A stretch of DNA of 64,000 nucleotides from Marinobacter shengliensis (lineage in GTDB: Bacteria > Pseudomonadota > Gammaproteobacteria > Pseudomonadales > Oleiphilaceae). Below, piece by piece: positions 33,305-43,207 of the stretch (the first letter of the stretch is position 1; each line of letters starts with the position of its first letter). The notes below the pieces were generated by a model. It had not been told where the DNA came from. It searched no databases and saw nothing but the letters and a program-made list of their open reading frames with translations. The stretch is from the NCBI RefSeq assembly GCF_003007715.1, contig NZ_PXNO01000019.1, forward strand, positions 248,001-312,000, given 5' to 3'. The translations under genes were made by a program, and so were the position numbers.

Positions 33305-35725
33305 ATGCCATCGCCCAACGTACAAGCTCCATCGCCGGCTGCTGCATACAACAGTGCAGCCTACCAACGCTGGCAGCAGGGCTATGGTGTTATCCGCCAC
33401 TCGGAAGACACCGAAGCCAGGGTTCAGGCCCTGGCCCGAAAACTGGTGGCGGATGGCCTGCAGCCCGATACCGATACCGTCTACCAGAAACTGGCGTACC
33501 TCGACCGGCTAACCAGCGCAGGGCTCTGGCTGGTGGTGCACATGACCTACTGCAACCGGGTGGACATTTCCGGGGCGCCTCTGGCTGCCCAGGATTTCAA
33601 GGCATCACCTGAAGGCCATACCGGTGGCGCCCTCAATATGGTGCCTGCCTACGCAGCTTATCTGGCCTTGAACAACCTGACCGGGCAAACCCGGAGCTGG
33701 CTGATGGGCCAGGGCCATTGCGTTGCCGCCGTCGACGCCCTCAACGTGTTGACGGGCAACCTGCATCCGGAACAGCGGGCGCGCTACCTGGCACCTGAAG
33801 GTTTGTCGCGGCTTGCCGCTGACTTCTACAGCTACCGCCAGAAGCCCGACGGTGCCATGGCCTCTCCCCTCGGCAGCCACGTCAATCCGCATACCGCCGG
33901 GGGCATCCTGGAGGGCGGCTACCTGGGCTTTGCCGAACTGCAGTACGCCCACATGCCGCTGCCGGGCGAATCGCTGGTGGCCTTCCTCTCGGACGGCGCC
34001 GCCGAGGAACAGAGAGGCAGCGACTGGATTCCGCGCTGGTGGCGGGCAGACGATTGCGGGCAAGTTCTGCCGATCATGATTGCCAATGGCCGAAGAATTG
34101 AACAGCGCACCGAGCTGGGCACCAGGGAAGGGCTGGAACGCTTCGCCGAGCTGCTTGAGGCACATGGATTTGAGCCGGTACGTTTCGATGGCAAAGACCC
34201 GGCGGCGTTTGTCTGCACCCTGCTTGATATGGAACGGACACTGGCGGCCCACGGCGACGCCGCCAGCCGGGGTGAAGCCAGCTACCCTGTCCGTATCCCC
34301 TACGGTATCGCCGAAACCACAAAGGGTTTCGGGTTCTACGGTGCCGGCCAGAATTCCGCCCACAACCTGCCCCTGCCGGGCAACCCACGGCTGGATACCC
34401 GGGCCCGGGACCTGTTCAACGAGCACATCCAGCCCCTGTGGGTACGTCCGGAAGAACTTGAATGGGCCGTCGCTGCGCTTAATGAGCACCGTCAGCAACA
34501 GCGCCCCCTTGAGCGGGATCACCCCCTGGCACTGCGCAACCCACGTGAACCCCAGGTTCCGGTATTGCCTTACAGCCAGGACAAGTCATCACCGATGACG
34601 GCAGTGGACGCCTTCTTCCGGGCACTGACCAAGAGCAATCCGGATCTTCGGCCCAGAGTAGGCAATCCGGATGAACTGGCAAGCAATCGGCTGACGGGTG
34701 TTCTCAAGGACCTCAGGCATCGGGTAAACGATCCGGAAAGCGATGACGAATCCATTCACGGCCATATCATCACTGCCCTCAACGAGGAAGCGGTGGTCTC
34801 TGCCTGTCTGGGGAACAAGGCAGGCCTGAATCTGGTCGCCAGTTATGAGGCCTTCTGCGTAAAAATGCTCGGTGCGGTGCGGCAGGAGCTGATCTTTGCC
34901 AGGCACCAGAAAGAGGTGGGCAGGCCCGCCCGCTGGCTTGGCTTCCCGATCATAGCCACCTCCCACACCTGGGAAAACGGCAAGAACGAGCAGTCCCATC
35001 AGGACACCACATTCTGCGAGGCCATGCTGGGTGAAATGAGCGATGTATCCCGGGTGCTTTTCCCTGCCGACTACAACAGCGCCCTCGCGGTTCTGCCGTC
35101 GGTATTCACCGAACGCGGAAGAATCAGCTGCATGGTGATCCCGAAGCGCGACCGGCCCTGTGTGTTCAATGCCAACGAGGCTGAACGCCTAGCCAGGCAC
35201 GGTGCCCTGGTAGTCGACGAAGACACCTCTGCCGGTGAGGAGCCCCTGCTGCTGATTGCCAATGGTGCCTATCAACTGTCAGAGGCCATTCGCGCCTGCG
35301 AACGTTTGCGGGAAACCGGAACGCCGTTCCGTCTGGTCTACTTACAGGAACCGGGCCGGTTCCGCCAGCCCCGGGATCCCCTTGAAGCGGCAGCCTGCCT
35401 GACCGAGTTCGAGCGGGAACGACTGTTCCCGCACCGGATGCAGCGGCGAGTGGCGCTAACCCACATGCGCCCGGAAGTATTCCGGGGACACCTGCACACT
35501 CTGTTCCCCCAGCCCGCCCATTCACGGGTATTGGGATACATCAACCGCGGCGGCACCCTGAACGAAGCCGGCATGCTGTTCGCCAACCAGTGTTCCTGGG
35601 GCCACACCCTGGCGGCCTGTGCCGACGTTATGGACAAACCGCCGGGCGAGTGGCTGTCCAGCGCAGAACTGGCAGCCGTGGAAGGTCGCGGAGATCCTTC
35701 GGTGATAACCCGGGGCTTGCCCTGA
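33305..35725 (+). CDS. divergent phosphoketolase-family (XFP) enzyme
   Basis: This thiamine-diphosphate enzyme of 806 residues has the length and block order of xylulose-5-phosphate/fructose-6-phosphate phosphoketolase, which makes acetyl phosphate. H105 in PEGHTGG, H138 in GQGHC, the cofactor motif SDGAAEE (229-235) with N261, GHIITALNEEAV with the catalytic Glu, SYEAF and HTWENGKNEQSHQD are visible. Several blocks differ from classic enzymes: GQGHC replaces GPGHG and SDGA replaces GDGE. It may therefore act on another sugar phosphate; some relatives carry other names in databases. The ATG follows GGAGG. A P-type ATPase gene follows 113 bases later. Confidence 0.8.
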   Translation: MPSPNVQAPSPAAAYNSAAYQRWQQGYGVIRHSEDTEARVQALARKLVADGLQPDTDTVYQKLAYLDRLTSAGLWLVVHMTYCNRVDISGAPLAAQDFKASPEGHTGGALNMVPAYAAYLALNNLTGQTRSWLMGQGHCVAAVDALNVLTGNLHPEQRARYLAPEGLSRLAADFYSYRQKPDGAMASPLGSHVNPHTAGGILEGGYLGFAELQYAHMPLPGESLVAFLSDGAAEEQRGSDWIPRWWRADDCGQVLPIMIANGRRIEQRTELGTREGLERFAELLEAHGFEPVRFDGKDPAAFVCTLLDMERTLAAHGDAASRGEASYPVRIPYGIAETTKGFGFYGAGQNSAHNLPLPGNPRLDTRARDLFNEHIQPLWVRPEELEWAVAALNEHRQQQRPLERDHPLALRNPREPQVPVLPYSQDKSSPMTAVDAFFRALTKSNPDLRPRVGNPDELASNRLTGVLKDLRHRVNDPESDDESIHGHIITALNEEAVVSACLGNKAGLNLVASYEAFCVKMLGAVRQELIFARHQKEVGRPARWLGFPIIATSHTWENGKNEQSHQDTTFCEAMLGEMSDVSRVLFPADYNSALAVLPSVFTERGRISCMVIPKRDRPCVFNANEAERLARHGALVVDEDTSAGEEPLLLIANGAYQLSEAIRACERLRETGTPFRLVYLQEPGRFRQPRDPLEAAACLTEFERERLFPHRMQRRVALTHMRPEVFRGHLHTLFPQPAHSRVLGYINRGGTLNEAGMLFANQCSWGHTLAACADVMDKPPGEWLSSAELAAVEGRGDPSVITRGLP

Positions 35726-35838
35726 GCACCCCGGGGGGCGAGATCCCTGGCGCAAAATCCCACAAGAGGCGCTGATTTCCCATTTGATGCAGTGCAGAGT
35801 TTGGCATAATCAAGAAAATCTCGCCGGAGGGACCCCAC

Positions 35839-38601
35839 ATGAGCGAAGTTCCGACTCAGCCATCATCGGCAGGAGCACCAGGCCACACCACTGACTTGAA
35901 TCGTCCCTGGCATAGCATCGGGTCTGAAGAGGCCCTGATCGCCCTTGAAACCGATCATCGCGGCCTTGCGGAGTCCGAGGCCAGCCAACGCCTTGCCAGT
36001 TATGGCTATAACCGGCTGCCTGCGGTCGATGGCCCTGGCCCACTCATCCGCTTCTTGCGTCAGTTTCACAACATTCTGATCTACATCCTGGTTCTGGCTG
36101 CGCTCGGCACAGCCTTGCTTGCGCACTGGGTGGATACCGGTGTCATTCTCGGTGTCGTTCTGATCAATGCCCTGGTCGGCTTCTTCCAGGAAGGCAAAGC
36201 CGAGCGCGCCCTCGGCGCCATTCGCAACATGTTATCACCGACCGCCCAGGTCATTCGTGACGGCAAGCGCCAGGAGGTTGCCGCCGAAATGCTTGTGCCT
36301 GGCGACATTGTCAGACTCAAGGCCGGCGATCGTGTACCGGCGGACATTCGGCTGATCGAAAGTGCCGACCTGAGAATCGAAGAAGCAGCCCTGACCGGTG
36401 AATCCGAAGCGTCAGATAAAGAGGAAGCTGAACTGGAGGAAAAACTGCCCCTCGGGGATCGGGCGAATATGGCTTACTCCAGCACACTGGTCACCTTTGG
36501 CAATGGCTACGGCGTTGTGGTGGGCACCGGCCAGCAAACAGAGATTGGCCGCATAAGTGAGCTGATGAAGTCGGTAGAAGCTGTCACAACACCCTTACTG
36601 CGCCAGGTCGCCATCTTCGGACGATGGTTGAGTGCTGTGATCGTGATGGTATCAGCCCTGACGTTTGCTGTCGGCTACTGGGTTCGCCAAACCGAGCTCG
36701 CAGAGATGTTTCTTGCGGCGGCCAGCCTGGCCGTTGCGGCCATTCCCGAGGGGATGCCAGCTATCCTCACCATCACGCTTGCCATTGGCGTGCAGGAAAT
36801 GGCGCGCCGAAACGCGATCATCCGACGATTGCCCGCGGTCGAAACCCTAGGTGCCGTAACCACAATCTGCTCGGACAAAACCGGCACTCTGACCCGCAAT
36901 GAGATGAAAGTCGAGACGGTAGAAATGGCTCACCGGAGCCTGACCGTCAGCGGTGTCGGTTACGAACCCGTCGGGGAGTTTGAGGAATCCGGCAAGCCGT
37001 TCGATCCAAACGACGACCCGGCCGTGATCCAGATGTTACGGGCAGGACTTCTTTGTAATGATGCCGAAATTGCAGAAAAGGCCGGCGATTGGATACTCAA
37101 TGGAGAGCCGACAGAAGGCGCTCTGGTGGCAGTCGCGCGCAAGGCGGGGCTGAACCCTGACGACCTGAACCATCGTTGGCACCAACTGGATCGCATACCG
37201 TTTGCCTCCGAACATAAGTTCATGGCCACCCTGAACAGGGACGACGAACATGGAACCGGAAACTGGATCTTTCTCAAGGGCGCACCCGAACGAGTTCTGG
37301 AAAGATGCTCTACACAAATGGGCACAACTGAACCGGAGCCACTGGACAACGATTATTGGCATGATCGGATGCAGGCTATCACCGACGAAGGCCAGCGAGT
37401 TCTGGCGGTGGCCTGCCGAAAAATGCCAGGCGACCAGACTCATCTGGAATGGCACGAAGTCGAGTCTGACCTTGTACTGTTGGGCTTGTACGGCATCATG
37501 GATCCCCCAAGGCAGGAGGCCATTGAGGCGGTGTCACAGTGTCAGGCAGCGGGAATCCGGGTCGTGATGATCACCGGCGACCACAGCGGCACCGCTCAGG
37601 CTATCGGCCGCCAACTCGGAATTGCCGGGGAGGAACCGGCAATGACGGGGCAGCAGCTTGAGGCCCTATCGGAGCAAGAACTGGTCGAAGCCGTTTCCCG
37701 GGTAACCATTTTTGCCCGCACCAGCCCGGAACACAAACTGCGGCTGGTCCGTGCGCTCCAGGCCCATGGAGACGTCGTGGCCATGACCGGTGATGGCGTA
37801 AACGACGCACCAGCGCTGAAACAGGCCGATGTCGGTGTAGCGATGGGCAAGAAAGGCACCGAAGCTGCCAAAGAGGCCTCCGAGATGGTGCTTGCCGATG
37901 ACAACTTCGCCACCATCGCCCGCGCCGTGGAACAAGGCAGAACGGTTTACGACAATATTCGCAAAGCCATTCTTTACCTGTTGCCGACCAACGCGGGCCA
38001 GGGTCTGACCATTTTCATGGCGGTCCTGCTTGCGATGTCATTACCACTGACACCGGTTCAGGTACTCTGGGTCAATATGGTGACGGCTGTCACGCTGGCC
38101 ATGGCTCTGGCCTTTGAACCCACCGAACCAGGCACCATGGCGCGCCCTCCCCGCAGTTCTCGCCAGGCCCTGATGTCCGGTGGGTTTCTATGGCGCATAC
38201 CGTTTGTCGGGCTACTGCTGTGGGCGGGCACTTTCGGTCATTTCTACTGGCTCACCAGCCAGGGAGCGGATCTTGAACTGGCCCGCACGGCAGCCATCAT
38301 GACACTTGTAGCCGGGCAGATTTTCTACCTGTTCAATGTGCGCCACCTGTATTCCTCGGTGCTCAACTGGCGCGGCCTGTTTGGCAGTCCTCCTATCTGG
38401 ATCGCCATTGGCATTCTGGTGATTTTGCAAGCCGCCTTTGCCTATGCGCCGCCCTTACAGTTGCTGTTTGGCACCACGGGGCCCGGTGCAACGAACCTGT
38501 TACTGAGCCTGACGTTTGGGGTTTTCCTGCTCTTGGTGGTAGAGCTGGAGAAGTGGATTATCGCCCGCCTTTCCACGGGCGCGAGCGACAACCGTGATTG
38601 A
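35839..38601 (+). CDS. P2-type cation-transporting ATPase
   Basis: This 920-residue ion pump is of the calcium/sodium-potassium ATPase group. It has the actuator TGES (186-189), the P2-type ion-site helix IPEGMPA (302-308), the phosphorylation motif DKTGT (D346), MTGDGVNDAPALKQADVGVAMG and four C-terminal helices (VLWVNMVTAVTLAMALAFEP and on). It lacks N-terminal heavy-metal domains, so it is not a copper or zinc pump. Sequence alone does not settle Ca2+, Mg2+ or Na+. A possible -10 (CATAAT) lies about 25 bases before the start, so it may have its own promoter. Confidence 0.92.
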   Translation: MSEVPTQPSSAGAPGHTTDLNRPWHSIGSEEALIALETDHRGLAESEASQRLASYGYNRLPAVDGPGPLIRFLRQFHNILIYILVLAALGTALLAHWVDTGVILGVVLINALVGFFQEGKAERALGAIRNMLSPTAQVIRDGKRQEVAAEMLVPGDIVRLKAGDRVPADIRLIESADLRIEEAALTGESEASDKEEAELEEKLPLGDRANMAYSSTLVTFGNGYGVVVGTGQQTEIGRISELMKSVEAVTTPLLRQVAIFGRWLSAVIVMVSALTFAVGYWVRQTELAEMFLAAASLAVAAIPEGMPAILTITLAIGVQEMARRNAIIRRLPAVETLGAVTTICSDKTGTLTRNEMKVETVEMAHRSLTVSGVGYEPVGEFEESGKPFDPNDDPAVIQMLRAGLLCNDAEIAEKAGDWILNGEPTEGALVAVARKAGLNPDDLNHRWHQLDRIPFASEHKFMATLNRDDEHGTGNWIFLKGAPERVLERCSTQMGTTEPEPLDNDYWHDRMQAITDEGQRVLAVACRKMPGDQTHLEWHEVESDLVLLGLYGIMDPPRQEAIEAVSQCQAAGIRVVMITGDHSGTAQAIGRQLGIAGEEPAMTGQQLEALSEQELVEAVSRVTIFARTSPEHKLRLVRALQAHGDVVAMTGDGVNDAPALKQADVGVAMGKKGTEAAKEASEMVLADDNFATIARAVEQGRTVYDNIRKAILYLLPTNAGQGLTIFMAVLLAMSLPLTPVQVLWVNMVTAVTLAMALAFEPTEPGTMARPPRSSRQALMSGGFLWRIPFVGLLLWAGTFGHFYWLTSQGADLELARTAAIMTLVAGQIFYLFNVRHLYSSVLNWRGLFGSPPIWIAIGILVILQAAFAYAPPLQLLFGTTGPGATNLLLSLTFGVFLLLVVELEKWIIARLSTGASDNRD

Positions 38602-38635
38602 ACTGACCCGGGCAATGCCCGGGCCCATCGTGATA

Positions 38636-40378
38636 TCACCCTGCAGATTGCTCCAGGCGGCGCCCTTCGGAACCAGGCAGTGTGCGCAGAGAAATCGTGG
38701 CCTGACTGAGGCTCTCATAGCTCCGGCTTTTCACGGTATCCAGAAAATGCCACTCTGAACGCGCCTCGGTCGGGGTAAACGTCACCAACATATAGCCTCT
38801 TTGGCTGATATTGAGGCTCTCCAGATCATCAACCAGTAACGCGATGCCCTGCTCAGCTTGCGGAATCATCTCGGCCGGCAGCCCCAGATACCCCTCCAGC
38901 CCAGGCGAGGTCACCGAGGCCGTGGCAAACTCCACTCCAATCTGTCGCCCTTCCACATCCCGGAGGTTGTTGGCCCAGGCATTGTGGGTATCACCGGCCA
39001 GCACCACCAGGTTCCTGTCCAGCTGCCGGGCGGTGGCGAGAACCACTTCCCGTTCGTACTGGTAGCCATCCCAGGAATCCAGGTTATAGGGTGCTGCCAG
39101 TTCAAGCCGCGCCAGCTCCTGTTCGGTAAGTGTGGGATCATCCTGCAGCGCCCGGGCTTTCAGCGTTGCCAGTTCGGCCAGTGATGCCGGCAGGTTTTCC
39201 AGATTCTGTGTCGCAATGGCCATCAGCAGCTCGGCGGGCAGGTTCATGCGCCCCATCAGCACCTGCTGGCCAAGCACCTGCCAGGTACCCGTCCCCTGCG
39301 CAAGTGCCGACTGCAACCACAAAAGCTGTTCGGCGCCCAGAAGGGTGCGGTTCGAATCTCCGACGGCCAACCGGAAAGCATCCACATCCAGGCCACCCTC
39401 CCCGAGGTAGTTCATGTAATCCAGCTGCTGGTCACGCCCAATAATGCGGGTATCCAGCATATGCAGATCAACCAGGTCACCAAACCGAAAACTCCGATAG
39501 ATGGTTTCGTTACTGCCCTCAATCACCGGGCGGATCGGCATCCACTCAAAGAAGGCCCGCAAGGCCGCCATTTTGCGTTCCCCGAAATCACCTTCGCCGA
39601 GCTCCGGATTGTGATTCTCTGCACCCTCGCGCCAGGTGTCGTTGGTGACCTCATGGTCATCCCATACCACGATGAACGGCATAACGCGGTGCAGTTCCTG
39701 AAGGTCATCGTCCTTACGATAAATGCCGTAGCGTTGGCGGTAATCCTGCAGAGTAATCAACTCCCGATTATTGGCCTCCGGAAAGGTGCGCCCCAATGCC
39801 TCGGCGTCAGCTGCTGCGTAGCTGTCGGCCTCACTGCTGTATTCGTAGATGTAGTCTCCCAAATGAACCAGGGCGTCCAGATCCTGTCGGGTGGCAATCT
39901 CCCGATACACATTGAAATAGCCCGCCGGATAGTTGGAGCACGAGACAACAGCCAGCTTCACTTGATCAATGCTGCCCTCAGGGAGGGTTCGGGTAGTACC
40001 AACAGGCGATGTGCTGTTGGCGGAGCGGAAACGGTAGAAGTAGCGCTGGCCATCGGATAGGCCCCGGGCATCCACCTTCACCGTGTAATCATGCTCTGCG
40101 CTGGCCTCGGCGGTGCCGGAGTGTATGATCTCATCAAACTCGGCATCCCTGGCAATCTCCCAGCCCACGTCTACGGAGGTACCCCGATCCGGCACCGCAC
40201 GCGTCCAGAGTATGACGCTATCCTGCAACGGGTCGCCGCTGGCGACACCATGGGTGAATTCCACACTGCGCTTGTCGCTGCTGTCGAACACACAACCCGC
40301 CAATCCGGTTGAGACCGCTACCGCTCCCATCCCCAAGGCCGAGGCTTTCAGAAAATCCCTGCGTGTTAACCGTGCCAT
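38636..40378 (-). CDS. phoD: PhoD-type alkaline phosphatase (Tat-exported)
   Basis: This secreted phosphodiesterase/phosphatase of about 580 residues belongs to the calcium-dependent PhoD group that releases phosphate from organic esters. The N-terminus has a twin-arginine signal, MARLTRRDFLKASALGMGAV, with a Cys at the end of the hydrophobic stretch (LAGC) that could be lipidated. Family motifs are VASGDPLQDSVILWTRA, LAVVSCSNYPAGYFNVYREI, LVHLGDYIYEY, VVWDDHEVTNDTW and VLAGDTHNAWANNL. The start at 40378 has AGGGGA upstream. I saw no Pho box in front, so its phosphate control is not shown. The 40379-40594 interval holds no other gene. Confidence 0.9.
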   Translation of the reverse strand: MARLTRRDFLKASALGMGAVAVSTGLAGCVFDSSDKRSVEFTHGVASGDPLQDSVILWTRAVPDRGTSVDVGWEIARDAEFDEIIHSGTAEASAEHDYTVKVDARGLSDGQRYFYRFRSANSTSPVGTTRTLPEGSIDQVKLAVVSCSNYPAGYFNVYREIATRQDLDALVHLGDYIYEYSSEADSYAAADAEALGRTFPEANNRELITLQDYRQRYGIYRKDDDLQELHRVMPFIVVWDDHEVTNDTWREGAENHNPELGEGDFGERKMAALRAFFEWMPIRPVIEGSNETIYRSFRFGDLVDLHMLDTRIIGRDQQLDYMNYLGEGGLDVDAFRLAVGDSNRTLLGAEQLLWLQSALAQGTGTWQVLGQQVLMGRMNLPAELLMAIATQNLENLPASLAELATLKARALQDDPTLTEQELARLELAAPYNLDSWDGYQYEREVVLATARQLDRNLVVLAGDTHNAWANNLRDVEGRQIGVEFATASVTSPGLEGYLGLPAEMIPQAEQGIALLVDDLESLNISQRGYMLVTFTPTEARSEWHFLDTVKSRSYESLSQATISLRTLPGSEGRRLEQSAG

Positions 40379-40542
40379 TCTGTTCCCCTTATTATTCATT
40401 CCGAGCTTGTCCTGTTGTGGGCAGCCGCACGACTTGCGACCGCAGATCAAACGCTAGACTGCTCAGATGAAAACCGCGTTGCTGAATTACGACATCGCTG
40501 TGGCAAATACCGACAAGCGGGGAGAGGCCAGCACCAGTTCAC

Positions 40543-40569
40543 AAAAAAAGGGAGCCGAAGCTCCCCTTT
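40543..40569 (-). terminator. rho-independent terminator after the Yip1 gene
   Basis: Read on the minus strand, AAAGGGGAGC-TTCG-GCTCCC is followed by seven T. A stable UUCG tetraloop closes the stem. It lies 25 bases after the Yip1 stop codon and separates that transcript from phoD. Confidence 0.88.
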
Positions 40570-40594
40570 GATGGGTGATGATTGGGGGTTACGG

Positions 40595-41206
40595 CTATCC
40601 GCTGACAAACACGGGGCCGACACCGAAGTTCCAGAGAATGACGGAGCCTACACGAGTAGAAACGAGAATCACCAGGGCAACGGTCAGCAGGGCGCCGCCG
40701 TACATTACCGCACGCTCTTTCTCGATCCCCATCACGATAGGCAGGCCGTCATACATCAGCCAGGCACCGTAACAGGCTGCCGCCAGAAACACTGCCGCGT
40801 TGAACCATGGCACCGGATACAGCAGCGCGAAGCCGGCCAGGAACAATGGAGTGCAGGAATAAGCCGCAAGGGCGATACCGTTAGAAGGTACGTGTTCCTC
40901 TTTGGCACCATAGGTTTTTGCCATCCAGTTGATGGCGTAGCCCAGGGCAAACACACCCACCAGCATCGCAATGTATGTCAGGACGCTCAGCTGCAACGCA
41001 CTGATTTCGGTCAGCTTGATCAGTCGCTCGCTGCCGACAGACCAGCCAAAATGCGCGGTTGAGATGTAAGCACAGATCGGCGCGATGGCTGCCAGAATAA
41101 CCACATAGGCAACATACAGCCGGGTTGGATGTTCGTGTTCTTTCTTTATGGATGCCCACTCTTGGTCCGGGTGGGTAAACAGACCAAACGCGTGTGACAG
41201 GAGCAT
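40595..41206 (-). CDS. Yip1-family membrane protein
   Basis: This 203-residue integral membrane protein starts MLLSHAFGLFTHPDQEWASI, the typical entry to bacterial Yip1/DUF1282 proteins, followed by five hydrophobic helices and short loops. SCTPLFLAG in the third loop region is a family landmark. Function in bacteria is not known. I chose the ATG at 41206, which has GAGGGGG eight bases upstream, over an upstream in-frame ATG at 41302 without one. It has its own terminator, so it is probably a single-gene unit. Confidence 0.82.
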   Translation of the reverse strand: MLLSHAFGLFTHPDQEWASIKKEHEHPTRLYVAYVVILAAIAPICAYISTAHFGWSVGSERLIKLTEISALQLSVLTYIAMLVGVFALGYAINWMAKTYGAKEEHVPSNGIALAAYSCTPLFLAGFALLYPVPWFNAAVFLAAACYGAWLMYDGLPIVMGIEKERAVMYGGALLTVALVILVSTRVGSVILWNFGVGPVFVSG

Positions 41207-41450
41207 AGACCACCCCCTCGTTATTGATGTTATTGGTATGGGTGGATACGGTGCCTGAACGAGTTCAGACTTATCACCGTTCCTGTTCTTAACTATAGTC
41301 AAGAACGGTCAGGTTGAAAGCAGCGCCTGATGCCATTTTGTTCGCGAATCCGGCGTTCTCAGATCATTTGGTTCTGTAAGCAGTATTCATCGGGTATGTC
41401 TGAACACTCGTATGACAAGGAACCCGAAACCACACAAGGAGATGACCCAC

Positions 41451-42254
41451 ATGCCTGGAATCAGAAAAACAACACACCTCACTGCGCTCGCCCTGGCCAT
41501 TGCCGGCGCCAGTGCCAACGCGGAACTTCGCACCGAAACGGTCACCTATGAAGTGGATGGCCAAACCTTTAGCGGCTACATGGCCTGGGATGATGAGGAC
41601 GAGGGCAAACGGCCCGGCGTTCTGGTGGTTCACGAATGGTGGGGCCATAATGCCTTCGCCCGTGAGCAGGCAGAAAAACTGGCCGCGGCAGGCTACACCG
41701 CCTTTGCCCTGGACATGTACGGTGACGGCAAGCTGGCTGAACACCCGGATACCGCCCAGGAGTTCATGCAGGAAGCCACCAAAAACATGGATCAGGTGAA
41801 AGCCCGTTTCATGAAGGCCAAAGAGCTGCTGCAGAACCACGAAAGCGTGGATGCCGGCCGTATTGCCGCCCAGGGTTACTGTTTCGGCGGAGCCGTAGTA
41901 TTGAACATGGCTCGGCTTGGCGTTGATCTGGCGGGGGTGGTCAGCTACCACGGGGCACTGGCCAGCCCGATTCAGGCAGAGGCCGGCAAGGTAAAAGCCA
42001 AAGTGCAGGTTTACACCGGTGGCGCCGACCCGATGGTGCCTTCAGAGCAGGTGGCAGGATTGGTTCGGGAGATGCAGAACGCCGAAGTGGACCTGACGCT
42101 GGTGAGTTTCCCCGGGGTTACCCACTCTTTCACCAACTCTGGCGCAGACAAGGTTGCCGAACAGTTCGGGATGCCCATCGCCTACGATGAAGCCGCCGCT
42201 AATCGTTCATGGAACGGCACCATGCAATTCTATAGTGAGATCTTCGCCCGCTGA
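41451..42254 (+). CDS. exported dienelactone hydrolase-family protein
   Basis: This 267-residue alpha/beta hydrolase has a Cys nucleophile in AAQGYCFGGAVVLNMA, the motif VVHEWWGHNAFAREQA near residue 62 and a C-terminal His in PGVTHSFTN, the triad layout of dienelactone hydrolases. Unlike cytosolic members it has an N-terminal signal peptide (about 1-28, ending ASANAE), so it should act in the periplasm. The ATG at 41451 has AAGGAG nine bases upstream. Its substrate is unknown. A shared terminator separates it from the cold-shock gene. Confidence 0.9.
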   Translation: MPGIRKTTHLTALALAIAGASANAELRTETVTYEVDGQTFSGYMAWDDEDEGKRPGVLVVHEWWGHNAFAREQAEKLAAAGYTAFALDMYGDGKLAEHPDTAQEFMQEATKNMDQVKARFMKAKELLQNHESVDAGRIAAQGYCFGGAVVLNMARLGVDLAGVVSYHGALASPIQAEAGKVKAKVQVYTGGADPMVPSEQVAGLVREMQNAEVDLTLVSFPGVTHSFTNSGADKVAEQFGMPIAYDEAAANRSWNGTMQFYSEIFAR

Positions 42255-42288
42255 CCCAGTCGCTGCGGGCTAATGGCCTGAAATGCCA

Positions 42289-42317
42289 ACAAAAAAGGCA
42301 GCCGAAGCTGCCTTTTT
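42289..42317. terminator. bidirectional terminator between hydrolase and cold-shock genes
   Basis: AAAAAAGGCAGC and GCTGCCTTTTT pair around CGAA. A-runs and T-runs on both sides let it serve the plus-strand hydrolase and the minus-strand cold-shock gene. Confidence 0.9.
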
Positions 42318-42344
42318 CTTGGTTATTGCGGAATCCCGTGGGGA

Positions 42345-42551
42345 TTACAGAGCAACAACGTTCTCCGCCTGAGGACCTTTCTGGCCCTGAGTTACGGTGA
42401 ACTCGACCTGCTGGCCTTCGGCCAGGGTCTTGAAACCAGAGCCCTGAATGGCGCTGTAGTGAACAAATACGTCCGGGCCGCCTTCACGAGTGATAAAGCC
42501 AAAGCCTTTTGCTTCGTTGAAGAACTTAACAGTACCGGTAGTAGTAGACAT
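42345..42551 (-). CDS. cold-shock family RNA chaperone
   Basis: This 68-residue single-stranded nucleic-acid-binding protein of the CspA family has both RNA-binding motifs: [10 protein letters not shown] (RNP1) and VFVHYSAIQ (RNP2). It starts [16 protein letters not shown], with AGGAAG upstream. The open frame continues seven codons upstream, but the family start is at 42551. The 5' region up to crcB is long, as in cold-regulated csp genes. Confidence 0.96.
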   Translation of the reverse strand: MSTTTGTVKFFNEAKGFGFITREGGPDVFVHYSAIQGSGFKTLAEGQQVEFTVTQGQKGPQAENVVAL

Positions 42552-42812
42552 ACTTAAACTTCCTGAAATCAATCATATTATCTGCTGCCACACACCTTCA
42601 TGGTGTTGGTCAGCGTTTGACGGAAAAACTGAACTCGCGGGATCAAAAACAGGACGGTCACTACTAACTGCGGAGGTACGTCTTATTCATGAACTGCTTG
42701 GCTAATCTTTCCTACGAGAACCACTCTACTCCGGAATTCCCGGCTTGCCAAGGGTCTTTTCAATAATTTATGTAGGTACTCATACACAGTGCCGGCGCCG
42801 CCTGGGCAAAGT
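42552..42812 (-). promoter_or_regulatory. leader and promoter region of the cold-shock gene
   Basis: These 261 bases have no credible gene. On the minus strand they contain GACGTACC around 42670-42680, a partial match to the cold box TGACGTACAG of csp leaders, and an AT-rich block (42757-42780) that may hold the promoter. No precise start can be given. Confidence 0.4.
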
Positions 42813-43193
42813 TCAGCCCTTGATCAGACTGAAGGTATAAAAGCCCAGGGCAGTCATAAGAATAGACCCCACCACATGGGCGATAATGCCGGTAAGTGCC
42901 ATGGCCCACTTGCCTTCCTGCAGTGCACCGAACATTTCCAGCGAAAAGGTCGAGAAGGTGGTCAGCGCACCACACAACCCGGTGATGGCAAACAAACGCC
43001 ATTCCGGCGCCAGGGCGTTACTCTGGGTAAAAAAGCCAATCAACAAGCCAACCAGCCAGCCGCCACTGAGATTGGCCACCAGAGTGCCCCAGGGTACCGC
43101 GTGGTAACTGGCATTCAGCCATAAGCCGAGCGCCCAACGCAGGTTGGCGCCGATCACGGCGCCAACGCTGACTGCAACCACTGAGAGCCACAT
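42813..43193 (-). CDS. crcB: fluoride exporter CrcB/Fluc
   Basis: This small fluoride channel of the inner membrane has 126 residues and four helices. Family landmarks are GAVIGANLRWALG near the start, GTLVANLSGGWLVG and TGLCGALTTFSTFS, which carries the pore residues. It starts 14 bases after the end of fadE on the same strand, so the two are probably co-transcribed. No fluoride riboswitch is expected or seen in that gap. Confidence 0.95.
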   Translation of the reverse strand: MWLSVVAVSVGAVIGANLRWALGLWLNASYHAVPWGTLVANLSGGWLVGLLIGFFTQSNALAPEWRLFAITGLCGALTTFSTFSLEMFGALQEGKWAMALTGIIAHVVGSILMTALGFYTFSLIKG

Positions 43194-43207
43194 CTCATCC
43201 TGCTCCG

